A stretch of 49,945 nt of DNA from an uncultured Adlercreutzia sp. (lineage in GTDB: Bacteria > Actinomycetota > Coriobacteriia > Coriobacteriales > Eggerthellaceae). The position numbers were made by a program, and so were the translations under genes. Where the stretch lies: positions 1 to 49,945 of the forward strand of contig CABSMC010000008.1 in NCBI GenBank assembly GCA_902478715.1. Direction: 5' to 3'. Positions 33,423-40,901 of the stretch are shown here, piece by piece (the first letter of the stretch is position 1; each line of letters opens with the position of its first letter). Below the pieces are notes generated by a model. It saw only the letters and a list, made by a program, of their open reading frames with translations, ran no database searches and was not told the origin of the DNA.

Positions 33423-33785
33423 TTAAATGATAGCGATGGCGTCGACGACCGTGGCGTAAGCGTCGCGCACGGCCGGCATGAGCTCGGGGACCGCTTCCAT
33501 GTTGGCCGGCACGCCGGCGTCATCCAAACGCAGCGCATCGGACAGGGCGGCGGCGGCTTCGAACAGCGGCGTGAAGCCCAAATCGCGGCTCACGCCCTTC
33601 AGCGTATGGGCACCGCGATAGGCCTCGGGGAGGTCGCCCGCCTCAAGAGCGCTTTCCAACGTCTGCATCGATGTGTCCTGCAAAAAGATCTTCGCGAACT
33701 TCTCGATGCGCTCGTCGGTAAGCAAGCGTCCGCGCACGGTTTCCAAATCGCCGCCCATGGCAGCGTAAGCAATCTCCAACGACAT
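33423..33785 (-). CDS. HPt phosphotransfer protein
   Basis: A 120-residue all-helical protein. H60 in YRGAHTLKGVSRDLGF is the phospho-accepting histidine with the standard HxLKG context. It stands alone as a separate gene between a hybrid kinase and a response regulator on the same strand (gaps of 16 and 31 nt). This is the expected missing link between the kinase's receiver domain and the downstream regulator. Confidence 0.93.
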   Translation of the reverse strand: MSLEIAYAAMGGDLETVRGRLLTDERIEKFAKIFLQDTSMQTLESALEAGDLPEAYRGAHTLKGVSRDLGFTPLFEAAAALSDALRLDDAGVPANMEAVPELMPAVRDAYATVVDAIAII

Positions 33786-33816
33786 CTCGGTCTCCTTTTA
33801 TCCCTTGGGTGACAGT

Positions 33817-35925
33817 CTACTGGTCGGATTCGTCTCTGTCGATGCCCGAGAGCGCCGTATGCGCCCCTTCAAGCAACAAATCTCGCTCTTCCTCGTCTAA
33901 ATCGCCGTAAAACACGTACCCGCTGCGGCCGCCGCGCTTCTTGTGGTACAGCGCCACATCGGCCCGGCGGAACAGTTCATCGTAGTCGCGCACATCGCTG
34001 CCGGCAATGGCCACGCCCATGGAAACCGACAGCGGGAAGCCCTCGAAGTCGCCCTCGAGCGACCGATGGATGCGGTCGATCAGCGGACGCGGATCAACAG
34101 GGCATTCCATGCACAAGAGGAACTCATCGCCCCCCACGCGGGCCACGACGTCCTCGCCGCGCACGCTTTCCTGCAGGCGCTCCGCGAAGTGCTTCAGCAC
34201 GCGATCGCCGAACTGGTGGCCGTAGGTGTCGTTGGCCTGCTTGAAGAAATCCAGGTCGCATAGCGCCAGCACATGACGGTCGCGATGGCGGTCGCACGCC
34301 TCCCCCGAGCCCAAGCGCTCGGCGATGACCTTGCGGGCGAAGGCGCCGTTGACCACTTCCGTCAGCGGATCGTGGTAGGCCTTGAACTGCAGGTCGATCA
34401 GCTCAGCCTGGCGATCGTCGATATCGATGAGTTTGCCGATAGAGCCCAGGTAAACCGGATCGGACGGCCCCGACCACAGCGCGCGGGCCAGCACGTGGAA
34501 CCAACGCAGCTCGTCGCCCACGGTGGCTTCCATCTCCATATCGACCACCGGATCATCAATGGTGGTGGCACGAAGAAGACGGCTGAGTTTCTCCAGGTTC
34601 TCCTTGCCGAACGTCGCGCAGAAGGCCTCGTCGTTGTAGGGATCCATGATGATTTCGGGCAGATCGAGCTTATGGTCGCTCCAGTCGGACAGCACGATCA
34701 TCGGCGGCTCTTCGGTGAACTCGAACTGCACCTCATTGCTCATGGAAGCGAAGAAGTGGTACTTCATGCGCTCGTAGTCGAGCAGCTCGAGAGTGCGGCT
34801 CGAGGCCTCGGCGTCGCCGTTATCCAGCGTCGCCTCGGACAAATGCAACGAGTCAATCGAAATCTCGCGGCCCGTGATGCCGTGGTTCAGGCGCTTCTCC
34901 AAATCGCCCGCCACTGCCGTCAGACATTCCAGAATAAGCGGATTGAACGCGCCGCATTCTCCTTCGCGAATCATGCGCAGAGCCTCTTCGTGGCTGAACG
35001 GCGGCTTGTAAACGCGGCGGCTCGTAAGGGCGTCGTACACATCGGCCAGGGCAACTACCTGGGCCGATATGGGAATGTCGTCGCCCACAAGGCCATCGGG
35101 GTACCCCCGGCCGTCCCAGCGCTCATGGTGCCAGCGGCAGATGTCCCGCGCGACCTTCACCAGCTTCTCGTCCTTGTACAGCTCCAGGTCGTCCAGCATA
35201 TCGGAGCCCACGGCGGAGTGGGTCTTCATGATGGCGAACTCTTCGTCGGTGAAACGGCCCGGCTTGTTTAAGATCTCCTCGGGGATGGCGATCTTGCCGA
35301 TGTCGTGCAAGCTGGAGGCCATCGTGATAAGCGAGATGTCCTCGGTGGTCAGCGGATACTGATCGGTCAGGCGCATGAGCTGCGTCAAGATCATCTCGGT
35401 CATGGCCTGCACATTCAGCACGTGCATGCCGCTTTCGCCGTTGCGGAACTCCACGATGTGCGACAAGATGTACACCATGAGGTTGTTGGACTTCTCGCGC
35501 TCGTACACCTGGTCGGCCACCATGCCCATGAGCGTGCGCTGCTTCTGGTACAGCATGAGCGTGTTCATGACGCGGCGGCGGACGATGTTCACGTCGTAGG
35601 GGCGGTTGATGAAGTCGGTCACGCCCAGCTCGTAGGCGCGTTCGATATAGGCGGCGTCGGACTCGGCGGACACCATGATGACCGGGATGTCCTTGATCCA
35701 GCCGTTTTTGTTCATGACCTCCAGCACGTCGAAGCCGTTCATCTGCGGCATGACGTAGTCGAGCAGCACGAGCGATATGCCCGCGCCCTCTTTCTGCAAC
35801 GCCGCCACGGCCTGCTTGCCGTCCTCCGCCTCGATGATGCGGTAGGCATCGCCGATCATGTCGGCAAGCAATGCGCGATTCAGCATCGAGTCATCAACGA
35901 TGAGGATCGTCTGCTTCTCACTCAA
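33817..35925 (-). CDS. response regulator with HD-GYP and GGDEF domains
   Basis: A 702-residue protein. Residues 1-125 are a receiver domain (phospho-acceptor D56 in LLDYVMPQMNG). Residues about 150-350 are an HD-GYP-type phosphodiesterase, with SLHDIGKIAIP and WHHERWDGRGYPDGL both intact. A PAS-like linker follows. Residues about 530-690 are a GGDEF domain with active site GGDEF (598-602) and inhibitory I-site RGED five residues earlier (589-592). The protein can in principle both make and degrade c-di-GMP. It is the output of the adjacent hybrid kinase/HPt relay and lies upstream of the pilus genes, whose motor c-di-GMP often controls in other bacteria. Confidence 0.93.
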   Translation of the reverse strand: MSEKQTILIVDDSMLNRALLADMIGDAYRIIEAEDGKQAVAALQKEGAGISLVLLDYVMPQMNGFDVLEVMNKNGWIKDIPVIMVSAESDAAYIERAYELGVTDFINRPYDVNIVRRRVMNTLMLYQKQRTLMGMVADQVYEREKSNNLMVYILSHIVEFRNGESGMHVLNVQAMTEMILTQLMRLTDQYPLTTEDISLITMASSLHDIGKIAIPEEILNKPGRFTDEEFAIMKTHSAVGSDMLDDLELYKDEKLVKVARDICRWHHERWDGRGYPDGLVGDDIPISAQVVALADVYDALTSRRVYKPPFSHEEALRMIREGECGAFNPLILECLTAVAGDLEKRLNHGITGREISIDSLHLSEATLDNGDAEASSRTLELLDYERMKYHFFASMSNEVQFEFTEEPPMIVLSDWSDHKLDLPEIIMDPYNDEAFCATFGKENLEKLSRLLRATTIDDPVVDMEMEATVGDELRWFHVLARALWSGPSDPVYLGSIGKLIDIDDRQAELIDLQFKAYHDPLTEVVNGAFARKVIAERLGSGEACDRHRDRHVLALCDLDFFKQANDTYGHQFGDRVLKHFAERLQESVRGEDVVARVGGDEFLLCMECPVDPRPLIDRIHRSLEGDFEGFPLSVSMGVAIAGSDVRDYDELFRRADVALYHKKRGGRSGYVFYGDLDEEERDLLLEGAHTALSGIDRDESDQ

Positions 35926-35967
35926 GCTCGTAATGATGGCTCTCGCCCCCTTTCGAATGCGGCGCGC

Positions 35968-37203
35968 TTAGTAGCGGCTGTCGAAGATGCGCTTGGTCTT
36001 CTTTTCGGAACGCGGCAGCTCGCCCATGGGCACGCCCTTCGCCTCCGGCGTGCAGCCGAGCTTCGCCTTGAAGATGAGGGCGAGCTCCTCCTCGCAGCGC
36101 GCCAGCGCCTCGCCTTCAAGCGGCGTTTCGAACAGCACGGTGAGCACGTCGTGGCCATCGACGGCCTCGATCATCACCTGGTATTCGGAGCTGGTGCCGT
36201 CGGTGGCCTTGATGACCTCCTCCACCTGGGCCGGGAACATGTTGCAGCCCTTCACCTTGAACATGTCGTCGGTACGCCCGGTGAGCGTGGCGATGCGCGG
36301 ATGGCGGCTGCCGCAGGCGCAGGTGCCGGGCACGATGCGCGTGAGGTCGTGGGTGCGGTAGCGGATGAGCGGCGCGCCCTGCTTGCGCAGCGTGGTGAGC
36401 ACGAGCTCGCCTTCCTGGCCGTCGGGCAGCACCTCGCCAGTTTCGGGATCGACGATCTCGATGTAGACGAAGTCGTCCCAGATGTGCATGCCGTCGTGGG
36501 CGTCGCAGGAAATGCCGATGCCCGGGCCGTACACCTCGGTGAGGCCGTAAATGTCGTAAATCTCGATGCCCAGCTCGTCCTGAATGCGGTTGCGCATCTT
36601 CTCGCCCCAGCGCTCGGAGCCGATGACGCCCTTCTTCAGGTGAATCTTATCGCGCAGGTTGCGCTTGGTGATCTCCTCGGCGAGCAGCAGCGCGTAGGAG
36701 CTGGTGGCGCAGATGACCGTGGACTTCAAATCCTGCATCATCTTCAGCTGCTTCTCGGTGTTGCCCGGCCCCATGGGAATGGCCATGGCGCCCAGGCGCT
36801 CGGCGCCCAGCTGGAAACCGATGCCGGCCGTCCACAGGCCGTAGCCCGGGGTGATTTGGATGCGGTCGAGCGGGGTGATGCCCGCCATCTCGTAGCAGCG
36901 GGCGAACTGCGTGGCCCAGTCGATGACGTCCTGCTGGGTGTAGGGGATGATGACCGGCGTGCCCGTGGTGCCCGAGGAACTGTGGATGCGCACGACTTCC
37001 TCGTCGGGCACCGCCTGCAGCCCCAGCGGATACACCGCGCGCAGGTCATCTTTCTCGGAAAAGGGCAGCTTTTCGAAGTCGGCCTGGGTGCGCACGTCCG
37101 CGACATCGATACCTTCGAACTTCTTCGCGTAGAACGGCGACCGCTCCTTAATGGTGGCCAACTGATTGGTGATAAGCTCAAGCTGCTCGTTCGTCATTTC
37201 CAT
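35968..37203 (-). CDS. paaK: phenylacetate-CoA ligase family protein
   Basis: A 411-residue AMP-forming enzyme. The ATP-binding loop is HSSSGTTGTPVIIPYT. YGLTEVYGPGIGISC and the C-terminal TGRTDDMFKVKGCNMFP are PaaK hallmarks. The start is taken at 37,203 (MEMTNEQ), with AAGGAG upstream. In gut anaerobes that also have indolepyruvate oxidoreductase, as here 7 kb away, such ligases interconvert aryl acids and aryl-CoA from aromatic amino acids. The true acid substrate cannot be read from sequence. It lies 42 nt upstream of the HD-GYP/GGDEF gene, and its own upstream region is 560 nt of repeats. Confidence 0.9.
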   Translation of the reverse strand: MEMTNEQLELITNQLATIKERSPFYAKKFEGIDVADVRTQADFEKLPFSEKDDLRAVYPLGLQAVPDEEVVRIHSSSGTTGTPVIIPYTQQDVIDWATQFARCYEMAGITPLDRIQITPGYGLWTAGIGFQLGAERLGAMAIPMGPGNTEKQLKMMQDLKSTVICATSSYALLLAEEITKRNLRDKIHLKKGVIGSERWGEKMRNRIQDELGIEIYDIYGLTEVYGPGIGISCDAHDGMHIWDDFVYIEIVDPETGEVLPDGQEGELVLTTLRKQGAPLIRYRTHDLTRIVPGTCACGSRHPRIATLTGRTDDMFKVKGCNMFPAQVEEVIKATDGTSSEYQVMIEAVDGHDVLTVLFETPLEGEALARCEEELALIFKAKLGCTPEAKGVPMGELPRSEKKTKRIFDSRY

Positions 37204-37362
37204 GGGCGCGCATCTCTCCTTCGTGCACATTTATTGCGAGTATGTTCCATTCTAACAAACTGGCAACAATTAGCACTCGCGATTCACGACAATCGCGCAG
37301 GGAAAAGGCGAGGTGATGGCTGGAAAGATGACCTTTTCGCCCATCTAGTCGATGAGAGCCCT

Positions 37363-37464
37363 TCTACGCGAGGCGAGAGGGCATGCCGCCTGCAACTCTG
37401 CACGAGGCGAGGTGGCATGCCGACTACAGCTCTGCGTGAGACAAGGGGGCATGCTGACTACAAC
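37363..37464. repeat. three tandem 34-bp imperfect repeats
   Basis: Units lie at 37,363-37,396, 37,397-37,430 and 37,431-37,464. Each contains GAGGCGAG-like sequence, then GGCATGC, then a CTACAAC-like end. They lie 160 nt before the paaK start. The rest of the 37,204-37,765 gap holds the inverted repeat at 37,503-37,637 and the 9-bp repeats at 37,693-37,728, but no gene. Confidence 0.8.
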
Positions 37465-37502
37465 TTGCCCCCGGCAAATCTAGCGCTCGTTTTCGGACGC
37501 TT

Positions 37503-37637
37503 TTTTCGAGTTGTTAGACTTCGGGGAATCTCAACTTGAAGCCCAACCGACGATTTCCGGCTCTTTTCGGCGCAAAACCCCGCAAACCAAGCCGAAATCG
37601 AACATCGCGCAACATAAGACGTCTAACAACTCGAAAA
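37503..37637. repeat. 135-bp inverted-repeat element, copy 1
   Basis: TTTTCGAGTTGTTAGAC (37,503-37,519) and its exact reverse complement (37,621-37,637) form 17-bp arms around 101 nt. The inner part folds again through TTCGGC/GCCGAA and CGATTT/AAATCG. A second element with the same core GAGTTGTTAG lies at 46,753-46,888, before iorA. Confidence 0.8.
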
Positions 37638-37692
37638 TCTTGCCCGCAAGCGAAGGCGACATTGGAAAAATTGCAAATGGCAAACTTAGCCT

Positions 37693-37728
37693 TTAACTTA
37701 GTAAGTTAAGTAAGTTAAGTAAGTTAAG
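37693..37728. repeat. 9-bp tandem repeats
   Basis: TAAGTTAAG occurs three times in exact tandem (37,702-37,728) after TTAACTTAG, which is nearly its reverse complement, so the start is palindromic. It lies 38 nt beyond the stop of the OmpR-type regulator. Confidence 0.85.
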
Positions 37729-37765
37729 TACTCAGGTGCGATAGCGCCCTCTCTCCACGATCCCT

Positions 37766-38497
37766 CTATTCCGCAGTCAGCTTGTAGCCGACGCGCCAGA
37801 CGGTGAGCAGGTAACGGGGCTCGCTGGGATTATCCTCGATCTTCTCGCGAATCTTGCGCATGAAGACCGTAATGGAGTTCTCGTCCACCTCGGCCACCTC
37901 GCCCCACAGGTGCTCATAGATGCGCCGACGCGTGAACACCTCACCGGGACTTTCAGCCAGAAGCGCAAGAATTTCGAACTCCTTGGCCGTGAGCGGCACC
38001 GCCTCGCCGCGCAGGCGCACCTCGTAGCGGTCGAAGAGCACTTCCAAGTCGCGGATGCGGCACGGCTCGCGTCGCGCCGGCTCGCCGGCGTCGGCCGATA
38101 CCTTGCGCGCGTGCTCGATGTCGCCGCGGTGGCGCCGCACATGGGCGTCGATGCGCAGCAGGAGCTCGTCGGCAATGAAGGGCTTGGTCACGTAATCGTC
38201 GGCACCAGCCTTGAAGCCCGTGCTCTTGTCCACGATGTCGTTTTTCGCCGTGAGGAAGATGACAGGGATGCGTCGGCCCTCGTCGCGCATCTGGCGGCAG
38301 ACGTCGAAGCCGTTCATGCCGGGCATCATCACATCGAGGAGCAGCAGGTCGGGATGCTCTTCATCGAGCACGCACAACCCCTCGCGACCGCCGAGGGCGC
38401 CGCAGAACTCATAGCCTGCCTCCTCGATCACGGCCCGCAGGCTCTCATGGATGCCAGGATCGTCATCGATGAGCATCACCTTGATCGGTCGATTCAT
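37766..38497 (-). CDS. OmpR-family response regulator
   Basis: A 243-residue protein. The receiver domain has the acidic DDD near residue 11 and D55 in LLLDVMMPGMNG, with the conserved Lys in DDYVTKPF. The C-terminal winged helix shows LTAKEFEILALLAES, then VFTRRRIYEHLWG and ITVFMRKIREKIEDNP. Its start overlaps the kinase stop by 4 nt. The pair lies directly after dmsAB and probably adjusts that reductase's expression. A direct-repeat-like site at 43,628-43,644 before dmsA is a candidate target. Confidence 0.93.
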   Translation of the reverse strand: MNRPIKVMLIDDDPGIHESLRAVIEEAGYEFCGALGGREGLCVLDEEHPDLLLLDVMMPGMNGFDVCRQMRDEGRRIPVIFLTAKNDIVDKSTGFKAGADDYVTKPFIADELLLRIDAHVRRHRGDIEHARKVSADAGEPARREPCRIRDLEVLFDRYEVRLRGEAVPLTAKEFEILALLAESPGEVFTRRRIYEHLWGEVAEVDENSITVFMRKIREKIEDNPSEPRYLLTVWRVGYKLTAE

Positions 38498-40209
38498 GAC
38501 TGCTCCTCCTCAGGGCCCGCGTCCGCAGGGCCCGCGTCTTCTTCGGACGGCGGTTCTGCCACCGGGATGCGCACGGTGAAGGCGGCGCCCTGGCCCGCCT
38601 CGCTTTCCACGCTCACGGTGCCGCCGTGCATCTCCGCGTACTCGCGCACGATGGCAAGCCCCAGCCCCGTACCATTGTAGCGACGGGTAGAGGACGAATC
38701 CACCTGCACGAACTTCTCGAAGATGCGCTTTTGGTCTGCCGGGGCAATGCCGATGCCGGTGTCGGTCACCGTCAGCCACACCTCATCGTCGCCGGCCGGC
38801 GCAGCAGCGGGATGGAAGCTCGCCTCGAGGCGTACCGAGCCGCCGTCGGGGGTGAACTTCACGGCGTTGCCGCACAGGTTCTGCAGCACGTGGACCAGCT
38901 TGTCGAAATCGGCCCGCACCAGCGGCACATCCGGCGCCACCTCGCTTGTGAGCGTAAGATGCTCCTTGGCAGCGAGCGGCCCCACCGTCGCGCGCACCAT
39001 GCCCACCACATCCCCGACATCCACCACCTCGGCGTTTAGCTTCACGCGGCCCGCGTCAAGCCGGCTCATCTCCAGGATGTCGTTGATCATCAGCATGAGC
39101 GCCTGGGAATTGGTCTCGATGCCCGCCAAGGCCCGCGCCGCGTTCTCGTCGCCGCCGGCCCCGTGCTTGCCCAGCAAATCGGCGAAGGCCACAATGGAGG
39201 TGAGCGGGGTGCGCAACTCGTGGCTCACCATGGAGAGGAAGTCGCTCTTGTATCGGTTCTCATCCACGAGCTGGGCATTTACCTCCTCCAACTGGCGACG
39301 CTGCCGCTCGAGCACCTCATTGGCCCGCTGCAGCTGCGCCGTGCGGTCGGCCACCTCGTCCTCCAAGTTCGCGTAGACGTCGGCCAGCTCGTGGGCCATG
39401 CCGTTGAAGGCCGTGGTGAGCGTGCTCATCTCCTGGGACGACTCGCTGTAGCTGAGCCGCACGTTCAGGTTGCCCCCGGACACCTCGTCCACGCCGGAGC
39501 GAATCTTGCCCAAGGGCCGCGTGACCAGATAGGTCAGCGCCAGGTACACCACCACCAGGCACACCGCCAGCATAACGGCGAAGAACAGCACATCCTGGGC
39601 GACGGACTCCCGCTCGTTGGCCTGATACACATCCAAGGGCATGATGATGCTGATGGCGCCCCCCACATCCCCCATCTTCCAGCCTTCCTTGGGCGTGCCG
39701 GTCACATCCAGCTCGCCGGCCGGCTCGCCGTGGCACTGCAGGCAGGCCTCCTCGATGGTCATGGGGGCCACGTAGCGGAACACCTGACGCCCCTCGTATT
39801 CAGCGAAGCCGTAGTAGTCGGCCCGCGACCCGTCTTCATGGAAGGCCGTGAGGGCGGCAGCTTCGTAGTCGTCGGGCTCGCCGACGGCGTTGCGGGGAGA
39901 GAAGTTCACGAAGCGCGTGGTGTAATCGGAATGCATGGTGAAGGACTGCCCGATGATGCGGCCGGCAATGGCGCAGTGAAGTCCCTGGTACACACCGTCG
40001 TCGGTGAAGGCCACTCGGGCCAGACGGTCCTGGTTGGCCACCATGAACTCCCAGACGGCATCCATCTGCTGAGCCAAGGCGCGACCCTGCTCCCGCAGCT
40101 CGTTTTCCATCTGGGCATGCTTGTTCTCCGACGTCCACGCCAGATTCGCACCGAGCGACACCACGAGCAGCACGGCGATCAAGCAGAGGAACTTCGTTTT
40201 CAGCTTCAC
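38494..40209 (-). CDS. sensor histidine kinase with c-type haem (CxxCH) sensor domain
   Basis: A 571-residue protein starting at GTG. A membrane span at about 7-27 is followed by an external domain of about 175 residues and a second span at about 207-230. The external domain ends with C156-L-Q-C-H160, a c-type haem attachment motif, placed as in DUF3365/Tll0287-like haem sensors. HAMP (to about 285) and a coiled coil lead to HisKA with H330 (FLSMVSHELRTPLTS). The ATPase boxes are GNAVKFTPDGG and GTGLGLAIV. It probably senses redox state or a gas through haem and signals to the OmpR regulator. The C-terminal tail is acidic. Confidence 0.9.
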   Translation of the reverse strand: MKLKTKFLCLIAVLLVVSLGANLAWTSENKHAQMENELREQGRALAQQMDAVWEFMVANQDRLARVAFTDDGVYQGLHCAIAGRIIGQSFTMHSDYTTRFVNFSPRNAVGEPDDYEAAALTAFHEDGSRADYYGFAEYEGRQVFRYVAPMTIEEACLQCHGEPAGELDVTGTPKEGWKMGDVGGAISIIMPLDVYQANERESVAQDVLFFAVMLAVCLVVVYLALTYLVTRPLGKIRSGVDEVSGGNLNVRLSYSESSQEMSTLTTAFNGMAHELADVYANLEDEVADRTAQLQRANEVLERQRRQLEEVNAQLVDENRYKSDFLSMVSHELRTPLTSIVAFADLLGKHGAGGDENAARALAGIETNSQALMLMINDILEMSRLDAGRVKLNAEVVDVGDVVGMVRATVGPLAAKEHLTLTSEVAPDVPLVRADFDKLVHVLQNLCGNAVKFTPDGGSVRLEASFHPAAAPAGDDEVWLTVTDTGIGIAPADQKRIFEKFVQVDSSSTRRYNGTGLGLAIVREYAEMHGGTVSVESEAGQGAAFTVRIPVAEPPSEEDAGPADAGPEEEQS

Positions 40210-40250
40210 TTTCCGCCCCCTTCCCTCATCCGGCCAGTGTAGCGCGAAAT

Positions 40251-40288
40251 GCCGGGCCGCACGCTGGGAGGGAATCGTGCGGCCCGGC
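40251..40288 (-). terminator. terminator after dmsAB-like genes
   Basis: GCCGGGCCGCACG and CGTGCGGCCCGGC form a perfect 13-bp stem around a 12-nt loop, 14 nt past the ferredoxin subunit stop. The following T-tract is weak (ATTTC). Confidence 0.8.
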
Positions 40289-40301
40289 TAACGGGAAAAT
40301 G

Positions 40302-40898
40302 CTACAGAATGAGTTGCTTCGGCTCGCCGGTGAGGGCTGCCGGACGGGCGTCGATGACCACCGACGGGTCAGTCGTGGGCTCGGGCAGCACCGAGATCTG
40401 ATTCACACCCTCGGGATGGGCGGCACGCAGCTCCTCGATGGGGCCGAAGTCCAGAGCGCGCATGGGGCAGGCCGACACGCAGGCCGGCTTCTCGCCGGCG
40501 GCGCGCAGATTGATGCAGCCGTCGCAGCGGTGCACCACATTCAGCTCCTCGATGAGCACGGGGTGGCCGTAGGGGCAGGCCTTCACGCAGTAGCCGCAGC
40601 CGATGCACGGGTCGTCATCGTGCTGGACCGTGCCGTCCTCCTCGTTGATGTAGGTGGCGCCGGCCGGGCACACCTCCACGCAGGCCGGGGTGTGGCAGTG
40701 GTTGCAGGCCCCGGAGTAGTGGAAGGTGGCGGGGGCGGGAAAGGCGCCCGTCTCGAAGGTCTCCACGCGGCGGAACAAGTAGCCCACCTCGAGGTCGTTC
40801 TTATCCTTGCAGGCCACCTGGCAGGTGCGGCATCCGATGCAGGCCTGCTGATTGAAGTAGAAGCCCTGGGGATTCTTGTTCTCTTTCACATCGGCCAT
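40302..40898 (-). CDS. DmsB-like iron-sulfur subunit
   Basis: A 198-residue electron-transfer subunit. Four cysteine clusters are visible: ACIGCRTCQVAC, CNHCHTPACVEVC, CIGCGYCVKACPYG, and RCDGC with CVSACP. This is the standard set for four [4Fe-4S] clusters in DmsB/NrfC-type subunits. It begins 3 nt after the catalytic subunit's stop and passes electrons between the quinone pool and that subunit. No DmsC-type membrane anchor gene follows, so anchoring must come from elsewhere. Confidence 0.94.
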   Translation of the reverse strand: MADVKENKNPQGFYFNQQACIGCRTCQVACKDKNDLEVGYLFRRVETFETGAFPAPATFHYSGACNHCHTPACVEVCPAGATYINEEDGTVQHDDDPCIGCGYCVKACPYGHPVLIEELNVVHRCDGCINLRAAGEKPACVSACPMRALDFGPIEELRAAHPEGVNQISVLPEPTTDPSVVIDARPAALTGEPKQLIL

Positions 40899-40901
40899 GG
40901 G

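Noticed and set aside
35305..37539. A 744-codon plus-strand open frame over the regulator and ligase genes
   Set aside because: Antisense shadow; the opposite strand encodes intact HD-GYP and PaaK motifs.
37693..37728. Possible CRISPR array
   Set aside because: The 9-bp units are in direct contact without spacers; no cas genes are present. The 34-bp units at 37,363 also lack spacers.
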